Assembly (NCBI GenBank): GCA_009783525.1
Contig: WRDG01000102.1
Span: 1 to 7,860 of the forward strand
Reading direction: 5' to 3'
Length of the DNA: 7,860 nt
Source: Defluviitaleaceae bacterium
GTDB taxonomy: Bacteria > Bacillota > Clostridia > Lachnospirales > WQUN01
Shown here piece by piece: positions 1-7,483 of this stretch (position 1 is the first letter of the stretch; every line of letters begins with the position of its first letter). A model generated the notes under the pieces. The model was not told the DNA's origin and ran no database searches. It saw only the letters and a program-made list of their open reading frames with translations. The position numbers and the translations under genes are program-made.

Positions 1-1016
1 ACGGCGCGGCTTACGCGTTTTTGACATATCTGCTGTTGGAAAACAAAATTGGACTCGGTGATTTCATAATGCTATTCGCCGCCATCGGCGGACTGTCAGG
101 CTGGATTGACGGCGTAGTTACGGAAATGAGCAATTTGTTCCGTGAATCTCTTGAACAGTGCTACCGACGCATAATGATTGATTTCCCCGATATTTCAAAT
201 TTCGGACAAGGCGTTTCAATTCCATCAATGGAAACCGCACCAGAAATACGGTTGGAAAACGTAAGCTACACTTATTCAGGCTCAGAAACACCTGTTTTAG
301 AAAACGTGAACATTACAATCAAGCCCGGTGAACGTATCGCAGTAGTCGGTATAAACGGCGCAGGCAAAACAACGCTGATTAAATTAATTTGCGGGCTGTA
401 CCGCCCGACTACCGGCCGTGTTCTTATGGCGGGGTTAGATATACGCGAGTACAACCGCGACGAATACTTCACGCTTATTACCGCCGTTTTTCAAGATATT
501 TTTTTACTTGCCGAATCTATAATCGAAAATGTTTCGCAGCAGCCTCCCGATACAACCGACAAAGAAAAAGCCATGCAATGCCTTAACAAAGCCGGATTGA
601 CGGATAAAATCAACGCACTTTCAAACGGTGCGTACACCTTGCTTGTACGCGAGGTACACGAACATGCCGTCGATTTGTCGGGCGGTGAAAAGCAAAAACT
701 TGCGTTGGCGCGGGCATTATATAAAGATGCGCCGGTTATGATATTGGACGAACCTACCTCCGCGTTGGACCCGATTGCCGAAAACGAAATGTACCGGCAG
801 TACGCGGCTCTGACAGAAGGCAAAACGTCGGTATATATATCGCACAGGCTTGCCAGCACGCGCTTTTGCGACCGCATTCCTTTTTTAGACGGCAAAACGG
901 TTGCGGAGGAAGGTTCGCACGACATGCTTATGAAAGCAAACGGCATATATTCGCAAATGTATTCATTACAAGCAAGCTATTATACGGAAAAAAAAGAGGG
1001 CGTCGGTGATGAGTGA
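1..1016 (+). CDS. ABC exporter half-transporter, C-terminal part (5' end outside window)
   Basis: This is the C-terminal part of a membrane-fused ABC exporter (MdlB-like, type IV fold). The reading frame is open from the first bases, so the gene begins before the window; a TTG at 21 lies within the frame and is not a credible start. Counting residues from that TTG, 1-50 are the end of the transmembrane domain, with a hydrophobic segment near 13-27. The nucleotide-binding domain follows from about 75: Walker A GINGAGKT at 110-117, Q-loop glutamine 158 in VFQD, signature LSGGE at 219-223, Walker B VMILDE at 239-244 with catalytic Glu 244, D-loop SALD, and H-loop His 275 in ISHR. All catalytic residues are present. 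The stop overlaps the start of the next gene by 8 bp, so the two are translationally coupled and probably dimerise. The cargo is unknown; peptide, lipid or drug are all possible. Confidence 0.93.
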   Translation, partial: GAAYAFLTYLLLENKIGLGDFIMLFAAIGGLSGWIDGVVTEMSNLFRESLEQCYRRIMIDFPDISNFGQGVSIPSMETAPEIRLENVSYTYSGSETPVLENVNITIKPGERIAVVGINGAGKTTLIKLICGLYRPTTGRVLMAGLDIREYNRDEYFTLITAVFQDIFLLAESIIENVSQQPPDTTDKEKAMQCLNKAGLTDKINALSNGAYTLLVREVHEHAVDLSGGEKQKLALARALYKDAPVMILDEPTSALDPIAENEMYRQYAALTEGKTSVYISHRLASTRFCDRIPFLDGKTVAEEGSHDMLMKANGIYSQMYSLQASYYTEKKEGVGDE

Positions 1017-2877
1017 AAAAAGATTCTGTAACGGAAGTGAAAAATTAACGATTAGAGAAATGATACGCTGTACAATGCGCGGTTTGAAAGTTGTACAAAA
1101 GGTAATACCAGGCGCGCTGAAGTTGAACTGTTTGAATAATGTGCTGGAAGCGTTAAATCCATTATTCGTACTGTATTTTTCGTCAATGATTATTTCTGAG
1201 CTTTCAGGAAACCGCGAAATATCGCGCATTGTGCTTTATGTCGCATTGACGGTTGGCACGGCGTTTTTGTTCCGCATAAGCTCAAGCTTGATCAGTTACC
1301 GAACATTTAAATGCGGCGCGAATAATGTGTATGAACGTATGTCTAAACTGTATGCTTTCCGGTATGCAAGTATGGATTATCCGCATGTAGAAGACAACGA
1401 AGTAAACGAGCTTATGCACGACATCAAGGCAAAGCAAACAGCTAATGGTTTCGGGTTGTTGCGCTTAAACTCGGACATTCCTATGCTTTTTGGAAAAACC
1501 GTCGGTTTGGTTGCGTCAATCGTATTGCTTGCGGGTATGTTCGCCCCGAATCCTGACGGAGCTTTTATAAATTCGCCGATTGTCATTATCTTGTTGATAC
1601 TCGCGTCGGTTGTGATTCCATCTGTCATACAAGCATTTATGCAAAAACGGCTAAATAAATTATTACAAAAATCGTTAAACGATTTGGTAAAAACGCAAAC
1701 GCTTAATCAATACTATCTCAACAATTTTATCAACAACAGCAACAGCGGAAAAGATGTACGGATATTCGGCTTGCAAAATTCGATTATGAACACGCTGATA
1801 AAAGCGCAGGCATGGTACAAGGGCAAATGGAAACGCGCAGGCTGCGAAACGAGCGCGGTTACTGCGGTGGTTGGTATTTTTTTTGTCGTATTGATATATG
1901 CGGTGATTGGATTGCGCGCGTTGTCCGGCATGTATAACATAGGTGAAATAGCCCGTTATGTGGGTGCGATAGGCGCATTTTCCGTTAGTGCGACAAGTTT
2001 TGTCGGTTTATTTACATCGCTGTACAGAAACGCTTCATATTTGCCAATGCTTTTCGATTACTTAAATTTACCCACACGGAAATATCATGGCACTTTAAAA
2101 ACTGACATTAATCAAAAAATTGCTTACGAACTGGAATTGCATGATGTTTCGTTCAAATATCCGGGTACGGATATCTATGCGTTAAAAAACGTCAGTATAA
2201 AATTCCAACAAGGCAAACGGTTAGCGGTAGTGGGGCGCAACGGCAGCGGTAAAACGACCCTTGTTAAACTGCTGTGCAGATTGTACGACCCGACATGCGG
2301 CATCATTACGCTTAACGGCGTCGATATCCGTGAATATATACTTGACGAATACATAAAAATCCTTTCAGTTGTATTCCAAGATTTTTCACTTTTACATTTA
2401 CCGATTGGACAGAATGTAGCCGTGGAAAGCGATTATGATGCGGAGACGGTTAAAGAAGCGCTTAAAAAAACAGGTTTCGATTCACGGTTAAGCGAATTGG
2501 AAAACGGGCTTGATACGGCGGTTTATAAAGGATATGACGACAGCGGCGTGATGTTTTCCGGTGGTGAAGCACAAAAAATTGCGTTGGCGCGGGCATTGTA
2601 CAGGAACGCTCCGTTCGTTGTTCTTGACGAGCCAACCGCCGCTTTAGACCCGCCAGCGGAATACGAGATATATACTAAATTCGATTCAATTATAAACGGC
2701 AAAACTACTGTATATATTTCACACCGGTTGTCTTCATGCCGTTTTTGCGACGATATTGCTGTATTTAAAGACGGAGAGTTAATACAGTGCGGCAATCACG
2801 AAACGCTTTTGGCTGACGGCAACGGCGAATATTTTAAATTGTGGACAACGCAAGCCGAGCATTATACCGAAAAGTAA
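1009..2877 (+). CDS. ABC exporter half-transporter, full length (622 aa)
   Basis: This is a complete ABC exporter half-transporter and the likely heterodimer partner of the gene before it. I chose ATG 1009 because GAGGG at 996-1000 lies 8 nt upstream; a GTG at 1006 is in frame but less likely. The membrane domain covers about residues 30-345, with hydrophobic segments near 43-66, 73-97, 164-181, 189-210, 283-303 and 312-338, fitting the usual six helices. The ATPase domain follows: Walker A GRNGSGKT at 409-416, Q-loop Gln 457, signature FSGGE at 517-521 (Phe in place of the usual Leu), Walker B FVVLDE at 536-541 and H-loop His 572. Catalytic Glu and His are both kept, so neither site of the presumed heterodimer looks degenerate. 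The ends of both proteins share a similar tail (QASYYTEKK and QAEHYTEK), which supports duplication from one ancestor. Transported substrate unknown. Confidence 0.95.
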   Translation: MSEKRFCNGSEKLTIREMIRCTMRGLKVVQKVIPGALKLNCLNNVLEALNPLFVLYFSSMIISELSGNREISRIVLYVALTVGTAFLFRISSSLISYRTFKCGANNVYERMSKLYAFRYASMDYPHVEDNEVNELMHDIKAKQTANGFGLLRLNSDIPMLFGKTVGLVASIVLLAGMFAPNPDGAFINSPIVIILLILASVVIPSVIQAFMQKRLNKLLQKSLNDLVKTQTLNQYYLNNFINNSNSGKDVRIFGLQNSIMNTLIKAQAWYKGKWKRAGCETSAVTAVVGIFFVVLIYAVIGLRALSGMYNIGEIARYVGAIGAFSVSATSFVGLFTSLYRNASYLPMLFDYLNLPTRKYHGTLKTDINQKIAYELELHDVSFKYPGTDIYALKNVSIKFQQGKRLAVVGRNGSGKTTLVKLLCRLYDPTCGIITLNGVDIREYILDEYIKILSVVFQDFSLLHLPIGQNVAVESDYDAETVKEALKKTGFDSRLSELENGLDTAVYKGYDDSGVMFSGGEAQKIALARALYRNAPFVVLDEPTAALDPPAEYEIYTKFDSIINGKTTVYISHRLSSCRFCDDIAVFKDGELIQCGNHETLLADGNGEYFKLWTTQAEHYTEK

Positions 2878-2926
2878 ATGTAGTTATAGTCGAATTAATT
2901 AATCATATATAAATTTCAAGAGCCGT

Positions 2927-5032
2927 TTATTTTTTTAGCATCTCGGCGATGTTAAATGCATAGTCGCATTTTTTTCGGATCAACGCCACCACGTCTCTGC
3001 ATATGTTTTTATAGCGGGCAAGCGTGCTTTCGGTGTACATGGACAGCATGTATTCGGGTACGCCCTTCATTCCGCTCATGCATGCGGAAAGCAGGGCCGC
3101 TTGGCAGGCTATGGTGTCCGAGTCGCGCCCGATGTTGGTGCCGCCCAAGGCAGCTTGCCAAACATCGCCGCCGGCAACCTTAAATATCGCAAGCGTGTAT
3201 GCGATCACTTCCCAGGGATCCTGGCCGTTGTAAGCATAAAAGCTGTCGTAAATTGTTTGGCGGGCCGTTAGCACATCGATTATGCCTTCGACGTTTTTAA
3301 CCATTTTTCGGAAATGTTCTTGTGCGCCGCGGCCGTTTAATTCATCGAAGCAATGCTGCAATGCTTTCGGCGCGGCGTTAATGGCCGCGTTGATCACGGA
3401 ATCCACCGTCGCCCCGTCGCGCAGCGCTTCGGAGGTTGCCGCGCACAATATTCCTGCGGCGTGAACGTCAAAGCCGCGTTGATAATGGTAAGAAAGTTCC
3501 ATTGCGTCCGAATAAGCCCTTTGCGCGTCGCAGGCGTGATACATCCCGATGATGTTGCAACCCATCAATGCAGAGCCGGTCACCACGTTCCAATGGCCGA
3601 TAGCGTGAGGCGGCAGCCCTTGCGTTAACAGGTTGTATGCGTGCTGCGAATCGTAATAAAATTTTTCGGGGATTAGTTTCGCCTTGAAACTTTCGGCAAG
3701 GTCTTCCGTAAAAATCCTACCGCCGTTTTCAATTAACGTATCGGCCCATATAAGCGCCATCGCGGCGTCGTCTTCCGCTTCAAAGCGCTTGATGTCAAGC
3801 ATCCTGTCCACTACGCCGTATTCATTTGCAATCCACGTATAGTCGCGGTCTTCTACCGGGCTGCCCATCGCGTTGGCAAAGGTCCCCGCCAAAAATCCTG
3901 CCAACATCCTGTCGTACAGTTTTGATTCTTCTATTTCGCCGCTGCCCGCCAGGCCGCGGATCTCGCAGGCGATTGAGGCTTCGCGTTTTATTTTGCTTTC
4001 TACGGCTAATTGTGCCAAATGTATCGCTTCCGTACGGTTTTCAAGATGCACTTTTTTTAACGAGTCGGACCATAACTCGGGTAAATCTTTGCCGCTTACC
4101 GCAGCGTATATGCCGCAGCACAGCATCGCGCAAAACCTCGTTTCGGCGGAATGCAGCCCTATCTTCATTATCCCTTCCCAATCCGAACCTTGAACAAAGG
4201 CGTATTCCAGCACGGCCGCCGCCGCATAGCATGACTGCATCCAACTCAAACCCATATTGTTTATTCTGTTTATGTATGATTTTTCGAAAAGCATATTAGT
4301 CAAACACTCGTCGTCGGCAAGGAATAAACACCTTCGGTGTTTCTGTGCAGCGGTGCGGCCGATGTACAGCGACTCAATCAACAAAGAGTATGCTTTTGGG
4401 TTCCGCTTGCATAATTTTGACATCATTGCGTTTTTTGCGTCGTCCCATGACGCGCCGGGCAGCAAAGCCGCGCTAAGCGCGGCCGCCCATGCGCCGGTCA
4501 TTTCCACTATGTCGCCGCCGCTTAAAGCTCTGCACAACGAAACCGCCTCTTCGTAAGCGTCGTTTGGGTAACCCACGTTGTATATGCCGGCCGCCCAGTT
4601 CATCCAGCATCCCGAAACCATCGAGGGTGCGTACAGGCCGGCTATTCGCGGGTTCATGCCCTCGGACATCAACTCAATACATGAACGCCCCACGCCTTGG
4701 AGCAGAAACCGGTCTCTTGAAGCCAGCAAAAAATCCCGGAAAGCCTCCGGGGTCATGCCGCCGAGCTTTTGATATTCTTTTATCAGCCCGTAAACATACG
4801 GCATATTGTCCGCAAAACCCGTCGGCCCCCAGCCGGGTGTTGTAATTTTTACCGGGTTTTCGATAAGCGGCGCCATATTTGCTTCGTCGGTTAACGCGTT
4901 GTCCGGCAGCCTTTGGTCAAAAAAACCCATGAACCAACCCCAGCTTCGCCGTTCGCACCACTGTCCCATTTGATGGCCGAGCGTAACCGCGTTAATAACG
5001 TTTTCGATTTTTTTGTTTACATCGGAAGCCAT
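2927..5032 (-). CDS. Tandem-domain ADP-ribosylglycohydrolase family protein (701 aa)
   Basis: The ADPRGH/DraG family hydrolyses ADP-ribosyl or related N/O-glycosidic bonds using two metal ions held by acidic residues. Here the C-terminal half (about 372-690) has the family pattern: LAGFLAGTFANAMGSPVED at 377-395, the acidic EDD at 420-422, and GGTNIGRDSDTIA at 630-642 with Asp 637 and Asp 639. The N-terminal half (about 8-325) aligns with it along its length, for example ELMSEGMNPR near 120 with NLLTQGLPPH near 467. It has ADN (74-76) where EDD is expected and SAETR (295-299) where RDSDT is expected, so it is probably catalytically dead. Start ATG 5032 is chosen for AAGGAG at 5041-5046, 8 nt upstream; the frame stays open to 5239 only through the end of the previous gene. 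There is no signal peptide, so it is cytoplasmic. It is second in a two-gene operon behind the glycosidase-like gene. Substrate unknown; many members of this family occur beside carbohydrate or nucleoside catabolism genes. Confidence 0.88.
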   Translation of the reverse strand: MASDVNKKIENVINAVTLGHQMGQWCERRSWGWFMGFFDQRLPDNALTDEANMAPLIENPVKITTPGWGPTGFADNMPYVYGLIKEYQKLGGMTPEAFRDFLLASRDRFLLQGVGRSCIELMSEGMNPRIAGLYAPSMVSGCWMNWAAGIYNVGYPNDAYEEAVSLCRALSGGDIVEMTGAWAAALSAALLPGASWDDAKNAMMSKLCKRNPKAYSLLIESLYIGRTAAQKHRRCLFLADDECLTNMLFEKSYINRINNMGLSWMQSCYAAAAVLEYAFVQGSDWEGIMKIGLHSAETRFCAMLCCGIYAAVSGKDLPELWSDSLKKVHLENRTEAIHLAQLAVESKIKREASIACEIRGLAGSGEIEESKLYDRMLAGFLAGTFANAMGSPVEDRDYTWIANEYGVVDRMLDIKRFEAEDDAAMALIWADTLIENGGRIFTEDLAESFKAKLIPEKFYYDSQHAYNLLTQGLPPHAIGHWNVVTGSALMGCNIIGMYHACDAQRAYSDAMELSYHYQRGFDVHAAGILCAATSEALRDGATVDSVINAAINAAPKALQHCFDELNGRGAQEHFRKMVKNVEGIIDVLTARQTIYDSFYAYNGQDPWEVIAYTLAIFKVAGGDVWQAALGGTNIGRDSDTIACQAALLSACMSGMKGVPEYMLSMYTESTLARYKNICRDVVALIRKKCDYAFNIAEMLKK
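4319..4348. repeat. Intragenic hairpin resembling the core of the upstream repeat element
   Basis: This 30-nt stretch lies inside the ADPRGH gene and contains a 7-bp perfect stem (AAACACC at 4326-4332, GGTGTTT at 4336-4342) around the loop TTC. It matches 7086-7115 of the MITE-like element at 26 of 30 positions. Three of the four differences are the loop, which reads TTC here and GAA there. Flanking AAGGAA on the left and CTGTGC on the right are shared, so the likeness goes beyond the palindrome itself. On the coding strand it encodes residues 229-238 (AQKHRRCLFL) of the degenerate N-terminal domain. It may be a remnant of an element inserted in frame. Against this, the N-terminal half is only about six residues longer here than the C-terminal half, so a clean insertion is not proved. 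Confidence 0.6.
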
Positions 5033-5049
5033 TTGTTTGTCTCCTTTAT

Positions 5050-6963
5050 TTATATACCTGCGGATAATAAAAAATAACACAATACCCCGCTCCAATTTAC
5101 GGCAATCCATTTGCCGTCCGGAGTCGTTTCTGCGTTGCTCGGATAAATGGCTTCGGGATTGCCGTATCCTTCGGGGATTTTTATGTATCCGATGTTTTTT
5201 GCGCCATCGTCGCTGCCCGGCATGAACAGGCATACGCAAAGGCTACCGTCCGCCGCCTTTGTCGTAAATAAACGCATGCCTTCCGAATATGTAAAGCCTT
5301 CGTCGTCTTGGAAGCGGCCTTGCAAAAAATATTTCGGATACTGCTTCCTAAGTGCAATGTATTCGCGCATCGTCGCGTGGTACGCGGGAATTTCACTATC
5401 CGTACCGAATATGTCAAGCGGTTTGAACTGCGCCATGGTGTGATGCAGCTTCGCTTTGTCGTGGCATATTCCCGTGACAATGCGGTCGGGAAAGGTATAT
5501 GAAAATTGTTCCGGCATCGATTTGCCAATCTGCCATGTGTATTCTTCCCCATGGCCCTGGTTGACGTCGTAGAACTGGTTGAACCGCTCGTGGCAGCCCT
5601 CCGAAACGGTAAAAAAATCCGGGTCTGTATCACGGTGCGCTTTTCGTATTGCTTTGAGCTCTTCGTCTATGCCAAGCAAAAAATTGTTGGAAGGCTTGGT
5701 GTGCCAATGCTCTTTGCTGTAGCAAAACGGGGCGAGGTTGCAGCTTATTTGATCGACGAACATGCCGTGCGCTCCGTATTCTTCGCAGATGCGCTTAGTG
5801 ACGTCCGACATTTGGCCGCGGTATTCTTTGCAGCCCGGGCAAGTGACGGCGAACACGGATTCGGTTCCGTATGTTTCTATGTAGGGTTCGCCCTTGCTGT
5901 TCAGGCTGACTGCGCGGTGTCCTTTTTGTTTATAATACTCTTCGTTGATATCAACCAACCTCGCGTTTATGTATAAAAGGACACGGCCGCCCATCTTTTT
6001 TATTTCGTCCATGCTTTTTTTCAAATCTTCCGGCGTGCCCGCGGCTTCATGGGCCAAAAACCTTGGAAATTTCGTGTCGTGCCCGTTGTCATGCCATCCG
6101 GCAATCAATAAATTATCGATCCCTGTTTTTTCAAAAACATCGGCGTACAGCTTCGGCAAATCCTTAAATGTAAAGTTTACAGGTTGATTTTCCCGTTTGA
6201 TAACAAAAACAGCCCAGCCATGGAAGCTGTCGCGCATCCAAGCGGGGCTGTTTGGCGTTTTAAAATTGCTTCCCATGCGGGAGGCGTAAAGCTTTGCGGC
6301 GGGATGCCAGCCGCCGCCCAAAACAGCCACGCTGCATTCGGGCGAGGACCATTTGCCGTTTTGCAAAAACGGATAATGCCTGATGGAAAGCGAAAGCTCG
6401 CTTTTACCCAATGACTTTGCGTGAAAGGTTTCCGTTTCGTCGCCCAAGCTGTATGAAGCCAAATATACGGAGCGGGAAGGGTTGTACAGCGTCATGTACT
6501 GCATGGCCATGATGGAGGGATATGTATAGATCACTTCGTCGTGCGCGTACTTGATATAGTCTTGGCCGAAACGGATCGAGGTGCTGGTGGACACGTCGCG
6601 GATTGTTTTGCATGGCCGTTCGATATTGTCGCCCCAGGGGGTGGACATCAGCAGATTGTCAAAAGTGCTTACGTCTTTGCAAATTACCCACGGATAACGG
6701 AAGCTGATCAACGCAGAAGGGCCTTGCACATCGATTTCTGCGGAGCCTGTTTGTTCTCCGTCGGAGTTCCGCTTCCGTATTCTTATTCCAATTTTATCGC
6801 CGCTGTTTTCATAGACAAAAAATTTACTTTCGCCGTTTTTGCTATTTTCGCTGTTTTTTCCATTTTTACAAAAATCCTTTTCGCAGCGAAATTCCGTTGA
6901 AACAATTTCCGTGCATTTGTCATCCTTTTGGAGCTGCACGCTAAACAATTCCATTTCAATCAT
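5050..6963 (-). CDS. DUF6259-type glycoside hydrolase-like protein (637 aa)
   Basis: I recognise this from memory as a DUF6259-containing TIM-barrel protein related to glycoside hydrolases; no search was run. Residues 1-240 are a beta-rich N-terminal region. The barrel covers about 245-540, with typical strand ends GIDNLLIAGWHDNGHD (281-296), GGRVLLYINARLVD (325-338), GAHGMFVDQI (397-406) and FFTVSEG (450-456). Asp 404 and Glu 455 are the best candidates for the catalytic pair; this is inference from their position at strand ends. A small beta domain (about 545-637) closes the protein. ATG 6963 is chosen because GGAGG at 6969-6973 sits 5 nt upstream; a longer frame to 7017 would run into the repeat element. 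There is no signal peptide, so it should act inside the cell on an imported oligosaccharide or glycoside. It is the first gene of the operon, with 17 bp before the ADPRGH gene. Residues 32-46 are an odd low-complexity K/N/S/G linker. Confidence 0.85.
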   Translation of the reverse strand: MIEMELFSVQLQKDDKCTEIVSTEFRCEKDFCKNGKNSENSKNGESKFFVYENSGDKIGIRIRKRNSDGEQTGSAEIDVQGPSALISFRYPWVICKDVSTFDNLLMSTPWGDNIERPCKTIRDVSTSTSIRFGQDYIKYAHDEVIYTYPSIMAMQYMTLYNPSRSVYLASYSLGDETETFHAKSLGKSELSLSIRHYPFLQNGKWSSPECSVAVLGGGWHPAAKLYASRMGSNFKTPNSPAWMRDSFHGWAVFVIKRENQPVNFTFKDLPKLYADVFEKTGIDNLLIAGWHDNGHDTKFPRFLAHEAAGTPEDLKKSMDEIKKMGGRVLLYINARLVDINEEYYKQKGHRAVSLNSKGEPYIETYGTESVFAVTCPGCKEYRGQMSDVTKRICEEYGAHGMFVDQISCNLAPFCYSKEHWHTKPSNNFLLGIDEELKAIRKAHRDTDPDFFTVSEGCHERFNQFYDVNQGHGEEYTWQIGKSMPEQFSYTFPDRIVTGICHDKAKLHHTMAQFKPLDIFGTDSEIPAYHATMREYIALRKQYPKYFLQGRFQDDEGFTYSEGMRLFTTKAADGSLCVCLFMPGSDDGAKNIGYIKIPEGYGNPEAIYPSNAETTPDGKWIAVNWSGVLCYFLLSAGI

Positions 6964-7063
6964 ATTAACCTCCGAATGATTTGATCCGGCTATTACTCCG
7001 TCTCTTAAATATAGCAAGAAACGTACGCGATATTTTTGTGCCGAACAAGGAAGCGAAACCGCC

Positions 7064-7082
7064 GCGTACTAAAGCAGTACGC
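7064..7082. repeat. Internal hairpin 1 of the MITE-like element
   Basis: GCGTACT and AGTACGC form a perfect 7-bp stem around the 5-nt loop AAAGC. It lies inside the long inverted repeat, so the folded element would have a cruciform or multi-branched shape. Confidence 0.7.
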
Positions 7083-7090
7083 AAGAAGGA

Positions 7091-7111
7091 AGAAACACCG
7101 AAGGTGTTTCT
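7091..7111. repeat. Internal hairpin 2 of the MITE-like element
   Basis: AGAAACACC and GGTGTTTCT form a perfect 9-bp stem around the 3-nt loop GAA. A close copy of this hairpin with its flanks, but with the loop reversed, occurs in the ADPRGH gene at 4319-4348. No T-run follows on either strand, so it is not a standard terminator. Confidence 0.75.
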
Positions 7112-7248
7112 GTGCGTTGAGCTGACGAAGTGCGGTGCGAAAATAGCCGTACGAAATTGCGATATTTAAGTGCCGGAGTAATAAAAAACCGGTTGTTGAT
7201 GCGGCCGTTAAATATAAGTATTACCGCTCCGCAGATATGTTTTTATTT

Positions 7249-7276
7249 ATAATACATTTTGATCTAAAATTGTGAA
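7249..7276 (-). promoter_or_regulatory. Candidate sigma-A promoter for the glycosidase-ADPRGH operon
   Basis: Read on the minus strand, TTCACA (7271-7276) is followed after 16 nt by TATTAT (7249-7254). This would start transcription near 7242 and give a leader of about 280 nt that includes the whole palindromic element. The match is moderate and the region is AT-rich, so chance is a real possibility; a promoter inside the element itself is an alternative. Confidence 0.3.
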
Positions 7277-7341
7277 CCATGTAAATAATTTTATCGGAAG
7301 GTCAAGCAAAAAAAACCGAACGGCTAACACAATCAAGGATA

Positions 7342-7401
7342 TATTTCGGGCAGGGAATTTTTTGTTTTTATAGACAAACATCCAAAGCCCTGTCCGAAAT
7401 A
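7342..7401. repeat. Long hairpin upstream of the toxin-antitoxin genes
   Basis: TATTTCGGGCAGGG (7342-7355) pairs with CCCTGTCCGAAATA (7388-7401) over 14 positions, with one G-U pair when read as plus-strand RNA. The 32-nt loop could hold a smaller TTTGT/ACAAA stem. No T-run follows on either strand, so an intrinsic terminator is unlikely. It could be a regulatory RNA fold, a protein binding site or the remains of a small mobile element. Confidence 0.55.
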
Positions 7402-7483
7402 CCTATATGGATGAGGGGATGTTCAAAAGCAAAAAAAATTATTTAAGATTGCTCTTTGAGGCTGTGCTTCGTTCTATAAAATA

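Larger units (their letters stand above)
6991..7183. mobile_element. MITE-like palindromic element, 193 bp, with TA at both ends
   Basis: The ends form a 22-nt terminal inverted repeat (6991-7012 and 7162-7183) matching at 20 of 22 positions, beginning TATTACTCCG. After a short break the arms go on matching: GCAA at 7014-7017 against TTGC at 7157-7160, and CGTACG at 7022-7027 against CGTACG at 7148-7153. Between the arms lie two further perfect hairpins. The outermost dinucleotide is TA on both sides, which fits the TA target duplication of IS630/Tc1-mariner type transposases. There is no transposase inside, so any movement would need one supplied elsewhere. It could instead be a REP-like or structured RNA repeat; the sequence alone shows the symmetry but not mobility. 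It lies 27 bp upstream of the glycosidase start codon. Confidence 0.72.

Noticed and set aside
2878..2926. Possible bidirectional terminator between the convergent units
   Set aside because: The spacer is AT-rich but shows no stem of useful length followed by a T-run on either strand.
3826..4299. Long plus-strand frames opposite the ADPRGH gene
   Set aside because: They are antisense shadows of a well supported coding gene and show no family features or ribosome binding sites.
5033..5239. N-terminal extension of the ADPRGH protein by 69 residues
   Set aside because: It overlaps the 3' end of the glycosidase gene and is rich in Arg and His as in out-of-frame coding DNA. The ATG at 5032 has a strong ribosome binding site.
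6964..7017. N-terminal extension of the glycosidase by 18 residues
   Set aside because: It is encoded partly by the terminal repeat of the element, while ATG 6963 has GGAGG at 5 nt spacing.
7064..7111. Repeated hairpins as a possible CRISPR or terminator
   Set aside because: The two stems differ in sequence, there are no regular spacers, and no T-run follows.
6981..7169. A 62-codon plus-strand open frame rich in Lys and Arg
   Set aside because: It runs through the inverted repeats of the palindromic element, has no ribosome binding site and resembles no family I know.
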